Of a stretch of 64,000 nucleotides of DNA, positions 20,113 to 29,872 are shown piece by piece. The notes beneath the pieces were generated by a model. It was not told the origin of the DNA. It saw nothing but the letters and a program-made list of their open reading frames with translations, and searched no databases. The DNA is taken from NCBI RefSeq assembly GCF_000282615.1, contig NZ_AKIY01000189.1:62001-126000 (forward strand). Direction: 5' to 3'. The translations under genes were made by a program, and so were the position numbers. The first letter of the stretch is position 1; the number at the start of each line of letters is the position of its first letter. Source of the stretch: Bradyrhizobium sp. YR681 (GTDB lineage: Bacteria; Pseudomonadota; Alphaproteobacteria; Rhizobiales; Xanthobacteraceae).

Positions 20113-21095
20113 GTGCCGAATTTGCCTCCGCTGGTCTACGCGATGCTGCTTGCGCCGCTCGCGCTGATCCTGGTCGCCGCGATCGTCAAGACCTGGCAGG
20201 CACGCGAGGCGCGGAGCTGGCCGCAGACGCCGGGCAAGGTCGTCACGTCAATCGCGGAACTGCGCGAGGTCAGGGTGTCCGATGACGAGCGCGAAGGCGG
20301 CTATCGCATGGAGAGCCGCAACTTCGCCAACGTCACCTACGAATATTCGGTCGGCGGTCGCAAGCTGCGCTGCAATCGCATCTCGATCGGCGAGGATCTC
20401 GGCAATTTCCAGGTCGCCGAGAAGCTCGCGAAATACCCGGCCGGCAGCATCGTCACCGTCTACTACAATCCGCGCCATCCCGAGCAGGCGGTGCTGGAGC
20501 GTGATCTGCCCAAGGGCCTGTGGGGCTGCCTCGGATCGGCTCGGTCATTGTGATCGCCATCGTCTTCGGCTCGGCCTTCGGCCTCAACCAGAGTTACCAA
20601 TACCTCGCCCATCATGTGGCCCGGCCCGATCTTGCGGGGCTCGTCGTCGGCTTCGGCGCATTCGGTCTCGTCATCGCGCTGATGGCGTGGGCGGTGCAGC
20701 GGCAGGCCTCGATGGCGACGCGCTGGCCGGTGGTGCCGGGCACGATCAAGCTGTCGGGCATCGAGGAATATCACCAGGCCAGCGAGCCCGGCGAGCGCCG
20801 CGGTGTCGAGATGTTCGGCAAGCGCGTGACCTATACCTATCGCTATCAGAACGTCAGCTACACCAACGAATGCGCGCGCGTCGCAACGGAAACGCCGTCG
20901 GCCTCCGATGAGATGCTGCGCAAGCTGATGTCACGCTATCAGGACGGCGCCACCGTGGAGGTTCGCGTCAATCCCGACAACCCGGCCGAGGCAACGCTCG
21001 ACGCCCGCGGCGACGGCCGCATCGCTTACGTGCTGTGGGGTATCGCGGCGATTTTTGCCGCGCTGGCGCTGTTCGTTGCAACGCGCGGCGGTTAG
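20113..21095 (+). pseudogene. Two-domain DUF3592 membrane protein, interrupted by a frameshift
   Basis: Two DUF3592-like halves lie in different frames. The first runs from GTG 20113 (good GAAGGA site just upstream) to a stop at 20553 and carries WPQTPGKVVTS and VTVYYNPRHPEQAVLERD. The second, in the +1 frame, continues GSVIVIAIVFGSAFGLN from about 20538 to 21095 and carries WPVVPGTIKLSG and VEVRVNPDNPAEATL. Adding one G at the CGGATCGG run near 20533 would rejoin them as one protein of about 327 residues. Either it is a true pseudogene, or a base is missing from the sequence. Its function is unknown. Confidence 0.8.
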
Positions 21096-21898
21096 TCGAC
21101 CAGCCTCTGTGCCCGCAGCTCCACCTCGATCTCCGCAAAGATTCTTGCCAGCCGCTCGGCCCATTGTTGCTGGCCGGACTGGTCGGCGATCAGATCCTGG
21201 CGGATCTCGATACCGGTGTTGACGAGGCCGCGGGCTTCGCCGTGCACGGGGATGGTGTAGTCGGTGAGGTCGTTCACGGCATAGGGCTCGTTGTCGCCGA
21301 CGACGAGATCGCTCTCGGCGCGCAAGTGCTTCAGCAGCAGCTGCGGCAGCACCTTGTCGCGGTTGTAGAGTGCGCCGATGTGCCAGGGCCGCGCGACGCC
21401 GGCATAAACCGGCGTGAAGCTGTGCAGCGACACCAGCACGGTCGGCCGCTCGTCGTGCAAACGTTCGTTGATCGCGCCGTTGATGCGGTGATGGTATGGC
21501 TCGAAGATCTCGCGCCGTCGCGCCTCGCGCTCATGCTCCGAAAGGCCCTCGTTGCGCGGGATCGCCGTCGCTTCGGAAATCACGGGGATCGAGCTGACGG
21601 CGCCCGGCGGGCGGTTGCAGTCGATCACGAGCCGCGAATAGCGCTGCGCGATCAGGTGTGCGTCGAGCATTTTCGCCAGCCGCTCGGCAACGCCGGCAAT
21701 GCCAATGTCCCAGGCGATGTGCCTGACAAGCTCGGTCTCGGCAACCCCGAGATCGCCGAGCGCGCGTGGCAAAATCCGCCCGTAATGATCCGAGGTGAGC
21801 AGAAAGGGCGATGTCCCCGCCGCATTCACCTCATGCACTGGTGGAATGTCACCTTCGCTGAGGAGTTGATCGGTCGCATTAGCTGTGTCTAAAGCCAT
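21092..21898 (-). CDS. N-formylglutamate amidohydrolase-like protein
   Basis: A 268-residue metal-dependent hydrolase resembling the HutG-type N-formylglutamate amidohydrolase family. The residues expected around the metal appear in FLLTSDHYGR, LVIDCNRPPG, LVSLHSFTPV and the final DYTIPVHGEARGL. No histidine-degradation genes surround it, so the substrate may differ. The stop overlaps the DUF3592 stop by four bases in a convergent arrangement. It shares an 89-base promoter spacer with the transglutaminase genes on the other strand. Confidence 0.8.
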   Translation of the reverse strand: MALDTANATDQLLSEGDIPPVHEVNAAGTSPFLLTSDHYGRILPRALGDLGVAETELVRHIAWDIGIAGVAERLAKMLDAHLIAQRYSRLVIDCNRPPGAVSSIPVISEATAIPRNEGLSEHEREARRREIFEPYHHRINGAINERLHDERPTVLVSLHSFTPVYAGVARPWHIGALYNRDKVLPQLLLKHLRAESDLVVGDNEPYAVNDLTDYTIPVHGEARGLVNTGIEIRQDLIADQSGQQQWAERLARIFAEIEVELRAQRLVD

Positions 21899-21987
21899 CC
21901 AGATTGCCTACGGAAAGAGCAGTCACCCCTAGAATTGGGCAGAATCGCTATAGATTGATCCGCCCAAAGCCACCATGATGTCTCACG

Positions 21988-22899
21988 ATGCCGCTGCTCA
22001 CGATTCATCACAAGACCGAATATCGTTACAACCGCCCCGTGGCGTTCGGCGAACACAAGATCATGCTGCGTCCGCGCGACGGGCACGATCTGCGCGTGCT
22101 CGACTCCAGGCTTGATATCTCGCCCACGCCGATGTCGCTGCACTGGATTCACGACGTGTTCGGCAATTCGGTCGCGATCGCCAATTTCGACGAACGTGCG
22201 GAGACGCTGACCTTCGACTGGCATGTCACCGTCGAGCACAACCCGGTGGAGGAATTCGCGCTCACGCCGGACGATCCCGCCTACTTCTATCCCTTCGTCT
22301 ACGACGACGAGGAATTCCCCGATCTCGTCCAGTACATCACGCCGCAATACACCGATCCCGACGGCGAGATCGCGGAGTGGGCGCGCGGCTTCCTCGATGA
22401 CGATGCGCCGTCGCCGACCTTCAAGATCCTGACCCGCATCACGCACGGCATCCGCAAGCAGTTCAAATACCGCAAGCGCCATGAGCCAGGCACCCAGCAT
22501 CCGCTCGATACTTTGCAGTCGGGCAGTGGAACTTGTCGGGACTATGCGCTGTTTATGATCGAGGCGTTGCGCAATCTCGGTATCGCTGCCCGATTTGTCT
22601 CCGGCTACATCTTCGTGCCGGAGGATATCGAGCAGCGCCATGTCGGCGGTGGATCGACGCATGCGTGGGTGCAGGTCTATCTGCCAAGCGCGGGCTGGAT
22701 CGAGTTCGATCCGACCAACGGCATCGTCGGCACCCGCGATCTCATTCGTGTCGCGGTCGCCCGCGATCCGCGCCAGGCGATACCGCTGCACGGCGTCTAT
22801 ATCGGCTCCGGCGATGCCTTCGAAGCCATGGACGTGAATATCAGGGTGGTCTCGGACGACCAGCAGAGCGACGAAGAGATGGAGGCAGAAGTCTTATAG
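21988..22899 (+). CDS. Transglutaminase-like protein, complete catalytic triad
   Basis: A 303-residue cytosolic protein. The N-terminal beta domain (MPLLTIHHKTEYRYNRPVAF) precedes a transglutaminase core with catalytic Cys in SGTCRDYALFMIEALRNLG, His in GGSTHAWVQVYLPSAGW and Asp in EFDPTNGIVGT. It is likely a protease or amidase of the bacterial transglutaminase-like family. The stop is followed at once by the start of a second transglutaminase. No signal peptide is seen, so it probably acts in the cytoplasm. Confidence 0.88.
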   Translation: MPLLTIHHKTEYRYNRPVAFGEHKIMLRPRDGHDLRVLDSRLDISPTPMSLHWIHDVFGNSVAIANFDERAETLTFDWHVTVEHNPVEEFALTPDDPAYFYPFVYDDEEFPDLVQYITPQYTDPDGEIAEWARGFLDDDAPSPTFKILTRITHGIRKQFKYRKRHEPGTQHPLDTLQSGSGTCRDYALFMIEALRNLGIAARFVSGYIFVPEDIEQRHVGGGSTHAWVQVYLPSAGWIEFDPTNGIVGTRDLIRVAVARDPRQAIPLHGVYIGSGDAFEAMDVNIRVVSDDQQSDEEMEAEVL

Positions 22900-23715
22900 A
22901 TGGAAATCAGGGTCGGCTTCGAGATTACCTACGCGGCAGCGCAGCCGACACCGATGGTGATCATGCTCAACATCCACCCCTCGCGGCAGGCCGACATCAT
23001 CGGCAAGGAGACGGTGGTCGCGGAGCCCGACGTGCCCATCCGCTTCTATCATGACAGCTTTGGCAATGTGTGCGGCCGCCTCGTCGCGCCGGCCGGCGGT
23101 GTGACGCTGAAGGGCCGCGCGCTGGTTCGCGATACCGGCCAGCCCGACGAGGTCATGCCGACCGCGCAGCAGCTCCCGATCGAGCAACTGCCGAACGAGC
23201 TGATGCTCTATCTGATGCCGAGCCGCTATTGCGAGACCGACAAGCTCACCGACATCGCATGGTCGCTGTTCGCCAAGACGGAGCCCGGCTGGAAACGGGT
23301 CGCCGCCATCACCGAGTTCGTGCACAAGCATGTCACCTTCGGCTACGAGCACGCGCACCACATGAAATCGGCGCATGATGTCTACGAGCAGAAGACCGGC
23401 GTCTGCCGCGACTTCGCGCATCTGGCGCTCGCTTTCTGCCGCTGCATGGGCATCCCCGCGCGCTATTGCACCGGCTATATGGGCGACATCGGCATTCCGC
23501 CGGATCCGGCGCCGATGGATTTTTCCGGCTGGTTTCAGGTCTGGCTCTCGGGCAAATGGTTCACCTTCGACGCCCGCCACAACATTCCGCGCAGGGGCCG
23601 CATCCTGATGGGCACCGGCCGCGACGCCGCCGACGTCGCGCTCTCGACCAGCTTTGGCCGGATGGAGCTGAAGAAGTTCGTGGTGGTGAGCGACGAGGTG
23701 GTGAAGGCGGCGTGA
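22900..23715 (+). CDS. Transglutaminase-like protein, catalytic His apparently replaced
   Basis: A 271-residue paralogue that starts directly after the previous stop (one operon). The Cys site is TGVCRDFAHLALAFCRCMG and the Asp lies in FTFDARHN, but the expected His position reads PMDFSGWFQVWL, with Ser where the family has HAW. Either it uses a different residue or it has lost transglutaminase-type chemistry. The C-terminus is ordinary. The two proteins may work as a complex. Confidence 0.85.
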   Translation: MEIRVGFEITYAAAQPTPMVIMLNIHPSRQADIIGKETVVAEPDVPIRFYHDSFGNVCGRLVAPAGGVTLKGRALVRDTGQPDEVMPTAQQLPIEQLPNELMLYLMPSRYCETDKLTDIAWSLFAKTEPGWKRVAAITEFVHKHVTFGYEHAHHMKSAHDVYEQKTGVCRDFAHLALAFCRCMGIPARYCTGYMGDIGIPPDPAPMDFSGWFQVWLSGKWFTFDARHNIPRRGRILMGTGRDAADVALSTSFGRMELKKFVVVSDEVVKAA

Positions 23716-23726
23716 GCCGTTGCTCC

Positions 23727-23795
23727 ACGTTCGTCGCACCAGCGCAAACTTGCTTCGCAATTTTGTCGCGGGCTCCTCGCAATGACGGCGTTGTG
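23727..23795. repeat. Short dispersed intergenic repeat
   Basis: GTCGCACCAGCGCAAACTTG and TGTCGCGGGCTCCTCGCAAT resemble the text of repeated non-coding units common in Bradyrhizobium intergenic DNA. No strong palindrome is present here, so the call rests on memory of the type only. Confidence 0.4.
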
Positions 23796-23811
23796 AGTTT
23801 ATAGAGCCGCC

Positions 23812-24210
23812 ATGACCTCCGATCGTCTCTTCGTCTATGGCACCCTGATGCGTGGCTTCGACCATCCGATGGCGCGGCTGCTGGCCGGCCATGCGGAATT
23901 CCTGGGTGAAGCGACCTGCCGCGGCCGGCTCGTTCTCGTGAAGCATTATCCGGGACTGCTGCTGTCGGACACCGCCTCCGACATCGTCCACGGCGAGCTC
24001 TTTCGCCTCCGTGTGCCCGACGAGCTGCTGGGCGAGCTCGACATGTACGAGGCCTGCGGCGACGGCTTTCCGGAGCCCACCGAATATCTGCGCCAGTTGA
24101 TCGACGTGACGCGCGCGGACGGTGTTGCCGAGAAGGCATGGACCTACGTCTATAACTGGCCCGTCACCGATCTGCCGCGCATCGAGTCAGGCCGCTTCCT
24201 CGATCACTAG
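23812..24210 (+). CDS. Gamma-glutamylcyclotransferase-like protein
   Basis: A 132-residue single-domain protein. The start RLFVYGTLMRGFDHPM matches the YGSLL/YGTL motif of the gamma-glutamylcyclotransferase fold, and GELFRLRVPDELLGELDMYE carries the conserved acidic residue. The family releases 5-oxoproline from gamma-glutamyl compounds. It ends four bases inside the convergent chlorite-dismutase-like gene. The overall pathway link with gamma-glutamyltransferase at 44116 is only suggestive. Confidence 0.85.
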   Translation: MTSDRLFVYGTLMRGFDHPMARLLAGHAEFLGEATCRGRLVLVKHYPGLLLSDTASDIVHGELFRLRVPDELLGELDMYEACGDGFPEPTEYLRQLIDVTRADGVAEKAWTYVYNWPVTDLPRIESGRFLDH

Positions 24211-24770
24211 GCCGACAGCACCTCCTTCACGACACGCACGTCGACCTCGTGCTCGACAAAGGTCCATTCTTCCGTTCGCCTGAGCATCCCCACCAGCTCC
24301 TCGAACCGCGAGGCATCAGCGGGCGCGAATTCGAACCAGGTCAGGAAGTCGAAGGGGCCGCCGAGGTCGCGGCAGTGATAGAGTTGCCGGGCGATGGCGG
24401 GCAGAAAGCGCAGACTGCTGGCGATGTGGTGCGACCTGTCCTCGAAGATTTTTCGGCGCTCTTCCTGGGTCAGATCCCACCAGGCCTGCGACTTGCGGAT
24501 CGGGATCAGCGCGGCGGAGGTCGCCTCGAGCCGGCCGAGCCCGGCCTGCACGGCGACGAGCTGTTGCTTCTCCGCGCGCTCGGTGTAGCGCAAGCTGCTG
24601 GCAACGCCGACCAGCCGCCACGCGTTGCGCGAGGGCACCAGCGGCAACGAGATGGCCTCGCTGTCGGTGACCGACAGCGCAGGCATGAAGGGCAGGGGCT
24701 CGCCCGTCACGGGTGAAATCGAGGTCACGCGCCAGCCCCCGCTCTGGCCGCCCCGAAAGGTCCTGAACAT
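24207..24770 (-). CDS. Short (dimeric-type) chlorite dismutase-family heme protein
   Basis: A 187-residue protein of the small chlorite dismutase-like family. The proximal-histidine region is DRSHHIASSLRFLPAIARQL with His115, and Arg128 lies 13 residues later, the same spacing as the proximal His and distal Arg of the Nitrobacter dimeric enzyme (from general knowledge of that family). FDFLTWFEFAP is the conserved strand near the C-terminus. True chlorite dismutases split chlorite into chloride and oxygen; relatives without activity exist, so function needs testing. The stop overlaps the cyclotransferase stop. Confidence 0.8.
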   Translation of the reverse strand: MFRTFRGGQSGGWRVTSISPVTGEPLPFMPALSVTDSEAISLPLVPSRNAWRLVGVASSLRYTERAEKQQLVAVQAGLGRLEATSAALIPIRKSQAWWDLTQEERRKIFEDRSHHIASSLRFLPAIARQLYHCRDLGGPFDFLTWFEFAPADASRFEELVGMLRRTEEWTFVEHEVDVRVVKEVLSA

Positions 24771-24829
24771 GGGGGTATGGAAGCGTGGAACCGGGCCGGG
24801 TTCAAGCTTTTCCCGTCATTCCGGTCCCA

Positions 24830-24973
24830 TCCGTTCCGTCATCCTGAGGTGCGAGTGGCGCGATGCGCAGCATCGCGCCGGGAGCCTCGAAGGATGAACG
24901 GCCCCGATGCAGCTACCGGCCGGGCCGTCGCCCTGAGGTGCCCGCCGAAGAGGCGGGCACCTCAGGGTGACGG
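24830..24973. repeat. Repeat-rich spacer upstream of dnaG
   Basis: A CGTCATCCTGAGGTG...CCTCGAAGGATGA unit (24838-24897) of the Bradyrhizobium-type is followed by a very strong hairpin. Arms 24925-24946 and 24952-24973 pair nearly perfectly (CCGTCGCCCTGAGGTG with its complement) around GAAGA. The whole 24771-25092 gap holds no gene. Confidence 0.8.
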
Positions 24974-25092
24974 GACCCGGAGAGGCCTGTGAACAGCGCG
25001 TATAATCCTGACAAACCTGACTTTTAGGTCGGCCGCACCTATATCCCTGATCCTTCGCCCCGACTCACCCTGGTTCGCGCTACACACATCCC

Positions 25093-27129
25093 ATGCGCTT
25101 CACGCCCCAATTCCTCGACGAACTGCGTGCCCGGCTTTCGGTCTCCGAAGTCGTGGGCAAGCGCGTCAAGCTGAAGAAGGCGGGGCGGGAGTGGAAGGGG
25201 CTGTCGCCGTTCCAGCAGGAGAAGACGCCGTCCTTCTACGTCAACGACCAGAAGGGTTTTTACCACGACTTCTCCTCGGGCAAGCACGGCGACATCATCA
25301 ATTTCGTGATGGAGACCGACGGCCTGCCGTTCGCGGAAGCCGTCGAGCGGCTCGCCAACATGGCGGGGCTGGCGCTGCCGGCGGTGACGCCCAATGCCGC
25401 GCGCGAGGAGCAACGGCGCCGCTCGCTGCATGACGTCATGGACCTCGCCGCAAAGTATTTTGCGGAGACCCTGGCCTCGCGCCTCGGCGCCAAGGCGCGC
25501 GGCTATCTCGCCGACCGCGCCATCTCGCCGGCGACGCAATTGCAGTTCCGCCTCGGCTATGCCTCGCCCGATCGCTTCGCACTGAAGGAGCATCTCGGCA
25601 AGCTCGGCGTTTCCGTCGAGGACATGGTCGAGACCGGTCTCTTGATCGGCGGCGACGACATCCCCGTGCCCTATGACCGCTTCCGCGATCGCGTGATGTT
25701 TCCGATCACCGATTTGCGCGGCCGCGTCATCGCCTTCGGCGGGCGCGCGCTGGAGAAGGACGTTCCGGCCAAATATTTGAATTCGCCGGAGACGCCGCTC
25801 TTTCACAAGGGCGACAATCTCTACAACCACCAGACCGCGCGCAAAGCTACCCATGACGGGGCATCGCTGGTCGTGGTGGAAGGCTATGTCGACGTCATCG
25901 CCATGGTCACCGCGGGCTTTGCAGGCAGCGTCGCGCCGCTCGGTACCGCGCTCACCGAAAACCAGCTCCAACTGCTCTGGAAGATGGTGGACGAGCCGAT
26001 CCTCTGCTTCGATGGCGACCGCGCCGGCCAGAAGGCGGCGTATCGTGCTGCGGACCTTGCCTTGCCGTTTCTCGCGCCCGGCAAGAGCCTGCGCTTCGCA
26101 CTGCTGCCGGAAGGGCAGGACCCCGACGATCTCGTGCGCTCCGGCGGGCGCGGCGCGATCGAGGACGTGATCGCGGCGGCAAAGCCCCTCGCCGACATGA
26201 TCTGGTCGCGCGAGCTCGAAGGCGGCAATTTTGCCACGCCCGAGCGCCGCGCCGCGCTGGAAGCGCGCATCAAGGAGCTCACGAACGGTATCCGCGACGA
26301 GGTGGTGCGGCGCTATTATCGCGACGAATTCGTCGAACGGCTTCGGCGCACCTTCGCGCCCGAGGGCGGCCGCGGCGGCTTTTCCGGCAGGGGCAATTTC
26401 CAAGGCAGCTTCCAAGGCAGCTTCCAGGGCAATTCCGGCCGCTCCTTCCAGCCCCGTGGCGGCGGGCAGGCGAATCGATTCGGGGGGCAGGGATTCGGTG
26501 GCCAGGGGCGGCGAGGGGCCCCGGGTCCCACCCTGATTCCGTCGGGCCCCTACCAGGCGGCGAGCCCCCAACTGGCGTCCAGCCCGATCATGAAGGGCCA
26601 GCGCGGCGCCATCTCCCGCCGGGAGGCCCTGATCCTGCAAATCCTGATCAACCACCCGTGGCTGCTGCATGACCACCTCGAAGAAGCGGCGGCGCTGGAG
26701 TTCGTCCACTCCGACGTCCACAAGCTCCGGGCCGCCATCATCGCCGCCTTCGCCAATGACCATCACCACTCACCGGACCCCGAGGAGCAGGCCGAGAAGA
26801 TGCGCTCCGATCTCGAGAAGGGCGGATTTACTCCGTTACTTCAAAGGGTTGAGAATGGTATTACCACCGCGGCGGTATGGGGGGCCCGCGAGGGTGCCGC
26901 CCGGGACGACGTTCTCTCCACCTGGCACCAGCTCGTTGCCTTGCATCGTCAGTACCATTCACTACTTAGAGAGCTGAAGGACGCCGAGCTGGCCTTGGGG
27001 GAGGACCCCAGCGAGGCGAATTTGGCGTGGCTGCGTGACGTGAAGGCTCGGTTGGCCGAGGTCGACGGCACCGAGGCCCTGATCGAGGGTTTTGGCGAGC
27101 TGTCGGGCCGGTTCCAGAAGAGCGTGTGA
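25093..27129 (+). CDS. dnaG: DNA primase
   Basis: A 678-residue primase that makes RNA primers for replication. The Toprim domain is visible at SLVVVEGYVDVIAMVTAGF and FDGDRAGQKAAYRAADL (acidic metal sites). The N-terminal zinc-ribbon region reads LSPFQQEKTPSFYV and FYHDFSSGKHGD, so the usual Cys and His ligands (CPFH and HCFGC) are absent. A Gly/Gln/Phe/Arg-rich linker separates the core from the helicase-binding C-terminus. ATG 25093 fits the family start (MRFTPQFLDELRARLSVSEV). It precedes rpoD, as in many alphaproteobacteria. Confidence 0.96.
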   Translation: MRFTPQFLDELRARLSVSEVVGKRVKLKKAGREWKGLSPFQQEKTPSFYVNDQKGFYHDFSSGKHGDIINFVMETDGLPFAEAVERLANMAGLALPAVTPNAAREEQRRRSLHDVMDLAAKYFAETLASRLGAKARGYLADRAISPATQLQFRLGYASPDRFALKEHLGKLGVSVEDMVETGLLIGGDDIPVPYDRFRDRVMFPITDLRGRVIAFGGRALEKDVPAKYLNSPETPLFHKGDNLYNHQTARKATHDGASLVVVEGYVDVIAMVTAGFAGSVAPLGTALTENQLQLLWKMVDEPILCFDGDRAGQKAAYRAADLALPFLAPGKSLRFALLPEGQDPDDLVRSGGRGAIEDVIAAAKPLADMIWSRELEGGNFATPERRAALEARIKELTNGIRDEVVRRYYRDEFVERLRRTFAPEGGRGGFSGRGNFQGSFQGSFQGNSGRSFQPRGGGQANRFGGQGFGGQGRRGAPGPTLIPSGPYQAASPQLASSPIMKGQRGAISRREALILQILINHPWLLHDHLEEAAALEFVHSDVHKLRAAIIAAFANDHHHSPDPEEQAEKMRSDLEKGGFTPLLQRVENGITTAAVWGAREGAARDDVLSTWHQLVALHRQYHSLLRELKDAELALGEDPSEANLAWLRDVKARLAEVDGTEALIEGFGELSGRFQKSV

Positions 27130-27502
27130 TGAAAGAATCATGCGGACGGCCGGGGCCGGAACCGCTAAAAGACTCGCCAAATCCATGGTTTGGCGGCAAA
27201 AACAGGGTTAATCGAGGCTTAACGGTCTTGTAGCACTTTGGCCCAGGGCGGCCGCAGGCAGAACAGACGCGTCAGGAATGAATCCGCGCGAACACTGTTG
27301 GCACTACACCTGCATCCGCTGCGACAAAGAGGCTCACGAAGCGTTAGGCAAATCCGGCGAGAGAAAGTTGGGGGTGGCGAGAGATGTGCGCGCCGCCCTT
27401 TCCGTGTCGAGAGCTGACGAAGCGAGAGCGGCGAGCAACAGGTTCAAGTGATTTCAGGCAGGCGCGGCGAACGTCTGTTTGAAACGCGTTTAGGAGCAAT
27501 GG
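27130..27502. other. rpoD promoter region, 373 bases
   Basis: The spacer between dnaG and rpoD shows no convincing gene. A TTAACGGTCTTGTAG stretch near 27218 could be part of a promoter. The rpoD ribosome site is TAGGAGC just before ATG 27503. Confidence 0.5.
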
Positions 27503-29656
27503 ATGGCCACCAAGGCAAAGACGCTGCAGGCGAAGGACAAGGAAAAAGACGACAAGGCAGCGGATGCTCCGGAGAAGGATTCCCAGGACGCGCCCTCGCC
27601 GTTGCTCGATCTGTCCGACGCGGCCGTGAAGAAGATGATCAAGCAGGCCAAGAAGCGCGGCTTCGTGACCTTCGATCAGCTCAACGAAGTTTTGCCGTCC
27701 GACCAGACCTCGCCTGAGCAGATCGAGGACATCATGTCCATGCTCTCGGACATGGGCATCAACGTCACCGAGGCCGACGATAGCGGCGACGAGGAGGACA
27801 AGGACGAGGGCGGCGAGGACGAGACCGACAACGAGCTTGTCGAGGTCACCCAGAAGGCCGTCACCGAGGTCAAGAAGAGCGAGCCGGGCGAACGCACCGA
27901 CGATCCCGTGCGCATGTATCTGCGCGAGATGGGCACGGTCGAGCTCTTGTCCCGCGAAGGCGAAATCGCGATTGCCAAGCGCATCGAGGCCGGCCGCGAA
28001 GCCATGATCGCGGGCCTGTGCGAAAGCCCGCTGAGCTTCCAGGCGATCATCATCTGGCGCGACGAGCTCAACGAAGGCAAGATCTTCCTTCGCGACATCA
28101 TCGATCTCGAAGCGACCTATGCCGGTCCCGACGCCAAGGCCGGCATGAACAATGCGATGATCGCCGGTCCCAACGGCGAGAACGGCGAAGCACCGGCCGA
28201 AGGCGACCAGCCTGCCGCTGCCGGTGCGCCCGCGCATGTCGCGCCGCCGGCTGCCCCGCCGTCGCCGACCCCGTTCCGCGCAGCACCCGCGCCCGGCAAT
28301 GCCGGCGAAGCCGAGAAGGATCCGGCCGAAGCCGCCGCCGAGTCCGACATGGACGAGGACGACGAGTTCGAGAACCAGATGTCGCTTGCGGCCATCGAGG
28401 CCGAGCTCAAGCCGAAGGTCGTCGAGATCTTCGACAAGATCGCCGAGAGCTACAAGAAGCTGCGCAAGCTTCAGGAGCAGGACATCCAGAACCAGCTCGA
28501 GAGCACCTCGCACGGGCCCTCGCTGTCGCCGCACCAGGAGCGCAAGTACCGCAAGCTCAAGGACGAGATCATCGTCGAGGTGAAGTCGCTGCGCCTCAAC
28601 CAGGCGCGTATCGACTCGCTCGTCGAGCAGCTCTACGACATCAACAAGCGCCTCGTCTCGCATGAGGGCCGCCTGATGCGCCTCGCCGACAGCCACGGCG
28701 TCGCGCGCGAGGACTTTCTGCGCAACTACACCGGCTCGGAGCTCGATCCGCGCTGGCTCAATCGTGTCTCGAAGCTCTCGGCCAAGGGCTGGAAGAATTT
28801 CGTCCACCACGAGAAGGACCGCATCAAGGACCTTCGCCACGAGGTGCATCAGCTCGCGGCCCTCACCGGTCTCGAGATCATCGAGTTCCGCAAGATCGTG
28901 CACTCCGTGCAGAAGGGCGAGCGCGAAGCCCGCCAGGCCAAGAAGGAGATGGTGGAAGCCAACCTCCGTCTCGTGATCTCGATTGCGAAAAAGTACACCA
29001 ACCGCGGCCTGCAGTTCCTCGACCTGATCCAGGAAGGCAATATCGGCCTGATGAAGGCGGTCGACAAGTTCGAGTACCGTCGCGGCTACAAGTTCTCGAC
29101 CTATGCGACGTGGTGGATCCGGCAGGCGATCACCCGCAGCATTGCGGACCAGGCGCGCACCATCCGCATCCCCGTGCACATGATCGAGACGATCAACAAG
29201 ATCGTGCGCACGTCCCGCCAGATGCTCAACGAGATCGGCCGCGAGCCGACTCCCGAGGAGTTGGCGGAAAAGCTCGGCATGCCGCTGGAGAAGGTCCGCA
29301 AGGTCCTGAAGATCGCGAAAGAGCCGCTCTCGCTCGAAACCCCCGTCGGTGACGAAGAGGATTCACACCTCGGCGATTTCATCGAGGACAAGAACGCGAT
29401 CCTCCCGATCGACGCCGCGATCCAGTCGAACCTGCGCGAAACCACCACGCGCGTGCTCGCCTCGCTCACCCCGCGCGAAGAGCGCGTCCTGCGCATGCGC
29501 TTCGGCATCGGCATGAACACCGACCACACGCTGGAAGAAGTCGGCCAGCAGTTCTCGGTGACGCGCGAGCGTATTCGCCAGATCGAGGCAAAGGCGCTGC
29601 GGAAGCTGAAGCACCCGTCGCGTAGCCGGAAGCTGCGGAGCTTTTTGGATAATTGA
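27503..29656 (+). CDS. rpoD: Primary RNA polymerase sigma factor (sigma-70)
   Basis: A 717-residue housekeeping sigma factor. Region 1.1 ([20 protein letters not shown]), region 1.2 ([20 protein letters not shown]), an acidic/Ala-Pro-rich non-conserved insert, region 2 ([20 protein letters not shown], then the [18 protein letters not shown] aromatic helix), region 3 and region 4.2 ([20 protein letters not shown]) are in order. It directs RNA polymerase to vegetative promoters. Start [20 protein letters not shown] has a good TAGGAGC site. A rho-independent terminator follows. Confidence 0.98.
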   Translation: MATKAKTLQAKDKEKDDKAADAPEKDSQDAPSPLLDLSDAAVKKMIKQAKKRGFVTFDQLNEVLPSDQTSPEQIEDIMSMLSDMGINVTEADDSGDEEDKDEGGEDETDNELVEVTQKAVTEVKKSEPGERTDDPVRMYLREMGTVELLSREGEIAIAKRIEAGREAMIAGLCESPLSFQAIIIWRDELNEGKIFLRDIIDLEATYAGPDAKAGMNNAMIAGPNGENGEAPAEGDQPAAAGAPAHVAPPAAPPSPTPFRAAPAPGNAGEAEKDPAEAAAESDMDEDDEFENQMSLAAIEAELKPKVVEIFDKIAESYKKLRKLQEQDIQNQLESTSHGPSLSPHQERKYRKLKDEIIVEVKSLRLNQARIDSLVEQLYDINKRLVSHEGRLMRLADSHGVAREDFLRNYTGSELDPRWLNRVSKLSAKGWKNFVHHEKDRIKDLRHEVHQLAALTGLEIIEFRKIVHSVQKGEREARQAKKEMVEANLRLVISIAKKYTNRGLQFLDLIQEGNIGLMKAVDKFEYRRGYKFSTYATWWIRQAITRSIADQARTIRIPVHMIETINKIVRTSRQMLNEIGREPTPEELAEKLGMPLEKVRKVLKIAKEPLSLETPVGDEEDSHLGDFIEDKNAILPIDAAIQSNLRETTTRVLASLTPREERVLRMRFGIGMNTDHTLEEVGQQFSVTRERIRQIEAKALRKLKHPSRSRKLRSFLDN

Positions 29657-29676
29657 TCCAAGAACTAAACACGAGA

Positions 29677-29709
29677 ACGGCGGGCCAAAAACCCCGCCGT
29701 TTATTTTTT
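29677..29709 (+). terminator. Rho-independent terminator of rpoD
   Basis: Arms ACGGCGGG (29677-29684) and CCCGCCGT (29693-29700) with an eight-base loop are followed by TTATTTTTT. It lies 21 bases past the rpoD stop. The stem text resembles the orphan terminator at 32293-32326. Confidence 0.92.
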
Positions 29710-29872
29710 GGTCGCATCTTCTTTGCCCTTGGGCACCGGCGTTTCGGTCACTTGTAGCAAGAATGTAGTAGCAATAGTCACTATCCGAAATTGAGCCTTT
29801 TCTTTCGTCGATTAATTGCGTTTTGGTGGCAATCTGTAAACGCCAGACGCTCGGGTCCGGAGACTGTTAAGC

